Of a DNA stretch of 64,000 nucleotides, positions 61,646-64,000 are shown piece after piece. Made by a program: the position numbers and the translations under genes. The DNA lies in the NCBI RefSeq assembly GCF_014697545.1, contig NZ_JACJSA010000012.1, positions 62,001 through 126,000 of the forward strand, given 5' to 3'. The stretch is from Oscillatoria sp. FACHB-1407. Its GTDB lineage: Bacteria; Cyanobacteriota; Cyanobacteriia; Elainellales; Elainellaceae. Position 1 is the first letter of the stretch. Each line of letters begins with the position of its first letter. The notes below the pieces were generated by a model. That model ran no database searches and had not been told where the DNA came from. It saw nothing but the letters and a program-made list of their open reading frames with translations.

Positions 61646-62536
61646 ATGCTCAACAGCGAATACATCCAAAAAGCTGAAGCGACCCGTGTTCGAGTGCTCA
61701 GCGAGGCTCTGCCCTATATTCAGCAATTCAGTGGACGCACTGTGGTTGTGAAATATGGTGGTGCAGCCATGAAAGAGAGTCATCTCAAAGAGACAGTGAT
61801 GCGAGACATCGTGTTTCTCTCATGCGTTGGGTTGCGTCCTGTCGTGGTTCATGGGGGTGGGCCGGAGATCAACTCCTGGCTCGATAAATTGGGGATTGAA
61901 CCGCAATTTAAAAATGGCTTGCGAGTGACCGATGCTGCCACGATGGATGTCGTCGAGATGGTGCTTGTGGGGCGGGTCAACAAAGAAATTGTGGCGATGA
62001 TCAATCAAGTGGGAGGTTCTGCTGTTGGGCTTTGCGGTAAAGATGGCAACTTGATTAAGGCACGCCCGCAGGGGCAGGAGGAAATTGGGTTTGTCGGCGA
62101 GGTCAGCGGTGTCGATATCAAAATTTTGGATTCTCTCGTTAAAAGTGGCTATATCCCCGTTGTATCCAGTGTTGCGGCTGACGAGAAGGGACAATCCTAC
62201 AACATCAATGCGGACACCGTTGCTGGCGAAATCGCCGCTGCACTGGGGGCAGAAAAGCTGATTTTGCTGACTGACACATCAGGCATTCTTAAAGATTACA
62301 AAGATGTCTCAACCCTGATTCCCAAGTTAGACATTCAAGAAGCCCGCCGTTTGATTGAGACAGGGATTGTTTCTGGAGGCATGATTCCGAAGGTCAACTG
62401 TTGTGTGCGATCGCTGGCTCAAGGGGTACGGGCAGCCCACATCCTTGACGGTCGCATTCCTCATGCTCTGTTATTGGAAATCTTCACCGATGCGGGAATC
62501 GGTTCCATGCTGGTCGCCTCTGAATTCATGTCGTAG
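61646..62536 (+). CDS. argB: N-acetylglutamate kinase
   Basis: 296 residues. [86 protein letters not shown], then [16 protein letters not shown] and [51 protein letters not shown]. The second enzyme of arginine synthesis. An N-terminal helix ([23 protein letters not shown]) marks the hexameric, arginine-sensitive form; this form is the PII (GlnB) target in cyanobacteria, which relieves arginine feedback. Start at ATG 61646 fits. Confidence 0.97.
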   Translation: MLNSEYIQKAEATRVRVLSEALPYIQQFSGRTVVVKYGGAAMKESHLKETVMRDIVFLSCVGLRPVVVHGGGPEINSWLDKLGIEPQFKNGLRVTDAATMDVVEMVLVGRVNKEIVAMINQVGGSAVGLCGKDGNLIKARPQGQEEIGFVGEVSGVDIKILDSLVKSGYIPVVSSVAADEKGQSYNINADTVAGEIAAALGAEKLILLTDTSGILKDYKDVSTLIPKLDIQEARRLIETGIVSGGMIPKVNCCVRSLAQGVRAAHILDGRIPHALLLEIFTDAGIGSMLVASEFMS

Positions 62537-62586
62537 AGGCTTACAAACCGTATATTTGTGGTATTTCATACCAAATTAGGTTTCAG

Positions 62587-62619
62587 AAGTCGGAGTTTTT
62601 CAAAAACCCCGACTTTTTG
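62587..62619 (+). terminator. Rho-independent terminator of argB
   Basis: AAGTCGGAGTTTTT pairs with AAAAACCCCGACTTTT (one A·C mismatch), then TTTG. Fifty nt after the argB stop. Same family as the hairpin after phoU. Confidence 0.9.
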
Positions 62620-62715
62620 TTTTCATAAAAATGGGTTCTTCATGCTTGGCAAATTTTGGTAGAAACAACTATAATTCGGGAGTGAACCTTTGATTCTCCT
62701 AACCAAAACTCTGCC

Positions 62716-63702
62716 GTGTTTACTGCCGTTCGTCCTAATCCAACACTCAGTACGACTGCCGATCTGCCTCTGGATTTATTCGCTGCGATCCAGGACTTAA
62801 AACGTGAGATGAATGCCGTCATCTTGGCGCACTACTATCAAGACCCTGATATTCAAGACATTGCAGACTACATCGGGGATTCATTAGGGTTATCACGCCA
62901 AGCTGCCGCAACCGATGCTGAGGTCATCGTGTTTGCAGGGGTACATTTCATGGCAGAAACCGCCAAAATTCTCAATCCCGATAAGTTGGTCTTGTTACCT
63001 GACCTGAACGCCGGATGTTCTCTCGCCGATAGTTGCCCTGCCGATGCCTTTGCCCAATTCAAAGCGGCACATCCTAACCATCTCGTAGTGTCCTATGTGA
63101 ACTGCACCGCTGAGATCAAGGCATTGAGCGACATTATCTGCACCAGTTCCAACGCGGTTGAGATTGTGCAGCAAATTCCTGCCGATCAGCCAATTATCTT
63201 TGCACCCGATCGCAATCTGGGGCGATATGTCATGGCACAAACCGGACGAGAGATGGTGCTGTGGGAAGGAAGCTGCATCGTTCACGAGACGTTTTCTGAG
63301 AGGAAGATTGTGCAGCTTAAAGTTCAGCATCCCACTGCTGAAGTGTTGGCTCATCCAGAATGTGAATCAACCGTTTTGCGCCATGCGGATTACATCGGTT
63401 CAACCACAGCCTTGCTAAAGCATTGCCAGCAGAGCCAGAGTTCAGCCTTCATCGTGGCGACTGAACCCGGTATTATCCACCAAATGCAGAAAAAAGCACC
63501 CGATAAGCAGTTTATTCCCGCTCCCCCGTTAAACCATTGCGCCTGTAACGAGTGCCCCCACATGCGGCTCAACACGCTTGAGAAGCTGTATCTCGCCATG
63601 AAAAACCGCACTCCCGAAATCACGCTGCCGGAATCAACTCGTTTGGCAGCTTTGCGCCCCATGCAACGGATGCTGGAGATGAGCCAGGGGATTAAGGGGT
63701 GA
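62716..63702 (+). CDS. nadA: Quinolinate synthase A
   Basis: 328 residues, GTG start at 62716. [64 protein letters not shown], cluster cysteines in [54 protein letters not shown] and ending [23 protein letters not shown]. It condenses iminoaspartate with dihydroxyacetone phosphate to quinolinate using a [4Fe-4S] cluster, in NAD synthesis. C-terminal cysteines CACNECP are characteristic of the group that also has a redox disulfide. Monocistronic as far as seen. Confidence 0.97.
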   Translation: MFTAVRPNPTLSTTADLPLDLFAAIQDLKREMNAVILAHYYQDPDIQDIADYIGDSLGLSRQAAATDAEVIVFAGVHFMAETAKILNPDKLVLLPDLNAGCSLADSCPADAFAQFKAAHPNHLVVSYVNCTAEIKALSDIICTSSNAVEIVQQIPADQPIIFAPDRNLGRYVMAQTGREMVLWEGSCIVHETFSERKIVQLKVQHPTAEVLAHPECESTVLRHADYIGSTTALLKHCQQSQSSAFIVATEPGIIHQMQKKAPDKQFIPAPPLNHCACNECPHMRLNTLEKLYLAMKNRTPEITLPESTRLAALRPMQRMLEMSQGIKG

Positions 63703-63851
63703 GGGAAAAAGAAGAGAGAAGAGAGAAAAAGAAATAAAGGCTAAAGGATGAAGGATAAAGGATAAAAAAGGGATGAAGGATCAAGAGAAGCTAGGAAGAG
63801 GCGATCGCACTACTCTCATGCTTTAGCCTTTGGCCTTCATCCTTCCATTTC

Positions 63852-64000
63852 CTATCCCTGAGCAAATTTCTCTAAACCATGCGTCAGGCAATCCACAATG
63901 CCCGGATCTTGTTTGAGGTCAGCGATCGCCTCTGCTTCAACTCGTTTGACGGTTTCTTGAGGTAAGCCCAACAGCCCAACAAGCTTGGTATAAGCAGCGG
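63852..64000 (-). CDS. C-terminal end of an unidentified gene
   Basis: Reverse-strand reading enters from the window end and stops at TAG (63852-63854). The last 48 residues read AAYTKLVGLLGLPQETVKRVEAEAIADLKQDPGIVDCLTHGLEKFAQG: helical, soluble, no motif recognised. Convergent with nadA. A purine-rich repeated stretch (GGATAAAGGATGAAGGAT type, 63703-63800) lies between. Confidence 0.65.
   Translation of the reverse strand, partial: AAYTKLVGLLGLPQETVKRVEAEAIADLKQDPGIVDCLTHGLEKFAQG

Overview
The window comes from a cyanobacterial chromosome, most likely a filamentous Leptolyngbya/Oscillatoriales-type organism. The evidence is the very dense HIP1 octamer (GCGATCGC), short heptamer repeat arrays between genes, and photosynthesis genes: psaM, cpcT, the photosystem II S4-domain protein, ycf51 and 4-hydroxyphenylpyruvate dioxygenase. 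The genus call is inference; no 16S or marker comparison was possible.

Layout. 0-6.6 kb: 5' end of lipA, a CheY-like regulator, a tiny membrane protein, an AlaC-type aminotransferase overlapping an iron-type alcohol dehydrogenase, ycf51, sufU and the S4-domain gene, with heptamer arrays in the gaps. 6.8-12.2 kb: rpsB-tsf, a conserved hypothetical and recG. 12.3-21.6 kb: a secreted GHL10-type protein, a response regulator, a gyrA/parC paralogue, a sugar-type ABC ATPase, a CPBP membrane protease, the principal sigma factor and a Trp-rich small protein. 21.8-26.9 kb: a 1061-residue DUF4347/RTX secreted protein followed by a 1.9 kb gene-poor, repeat-bearing stretch. 26.9-31.9 kb: a polar amino-acid ABC operon (natF-natG-natH-bgtA type). 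32-36.4 kb: a MinD-like protein with a degenerate P-loop, a one-TM protein, cpcT and a CHAD protein. 36.6-41.2 kb: a giant filamentous-haemagglutinin-type exoprotein. 41.3-47.7 kb: an SDR/GNAT pair and a xylose-type sugar ABC operon preceded by a structured leader. 47.9-55.3 kb: a lipoprotein, DUF3616, a peptidoglycan-binding protein, lexA with its SOS box, hpd, an FtsL-like protein and psaM (31 aa, found by eye). 55.5-64 kb: phoU, an RNase II/R-family protein, ubiX, a LapA-like protein, aroK, argB, nadA and the 3' end of an unidentified gene.

The most notable new structure is a family of 160-bp MITE-like elements, in three copies at about 32.1, 34.4 and 53.2 kb. They have imperfect terminal inverted repeats (CGTGAATTCGG / CCGAACTGACG). 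One copy carries a perfect 9-bp target duplication inside another dispersed repeat, whose unoccupied relative lies at 19.4 kb. Two copies abut the stop codons of minus-strand genes, and one copy contains a nested 91-bp element with its own inverted ends. Other points of interest are tandem hairpin-terminators ahead of the sugar operon, paired heptamer arrays of opposite orientation, a near-perfect 45-nt palindrome at 48.7 kb, and three conserved proteins whose key motifs are altered (MinD-like P-loop, RNB active site, GyrA box). No CRISPR array, prophage, rRNA or tRNA was recognised.
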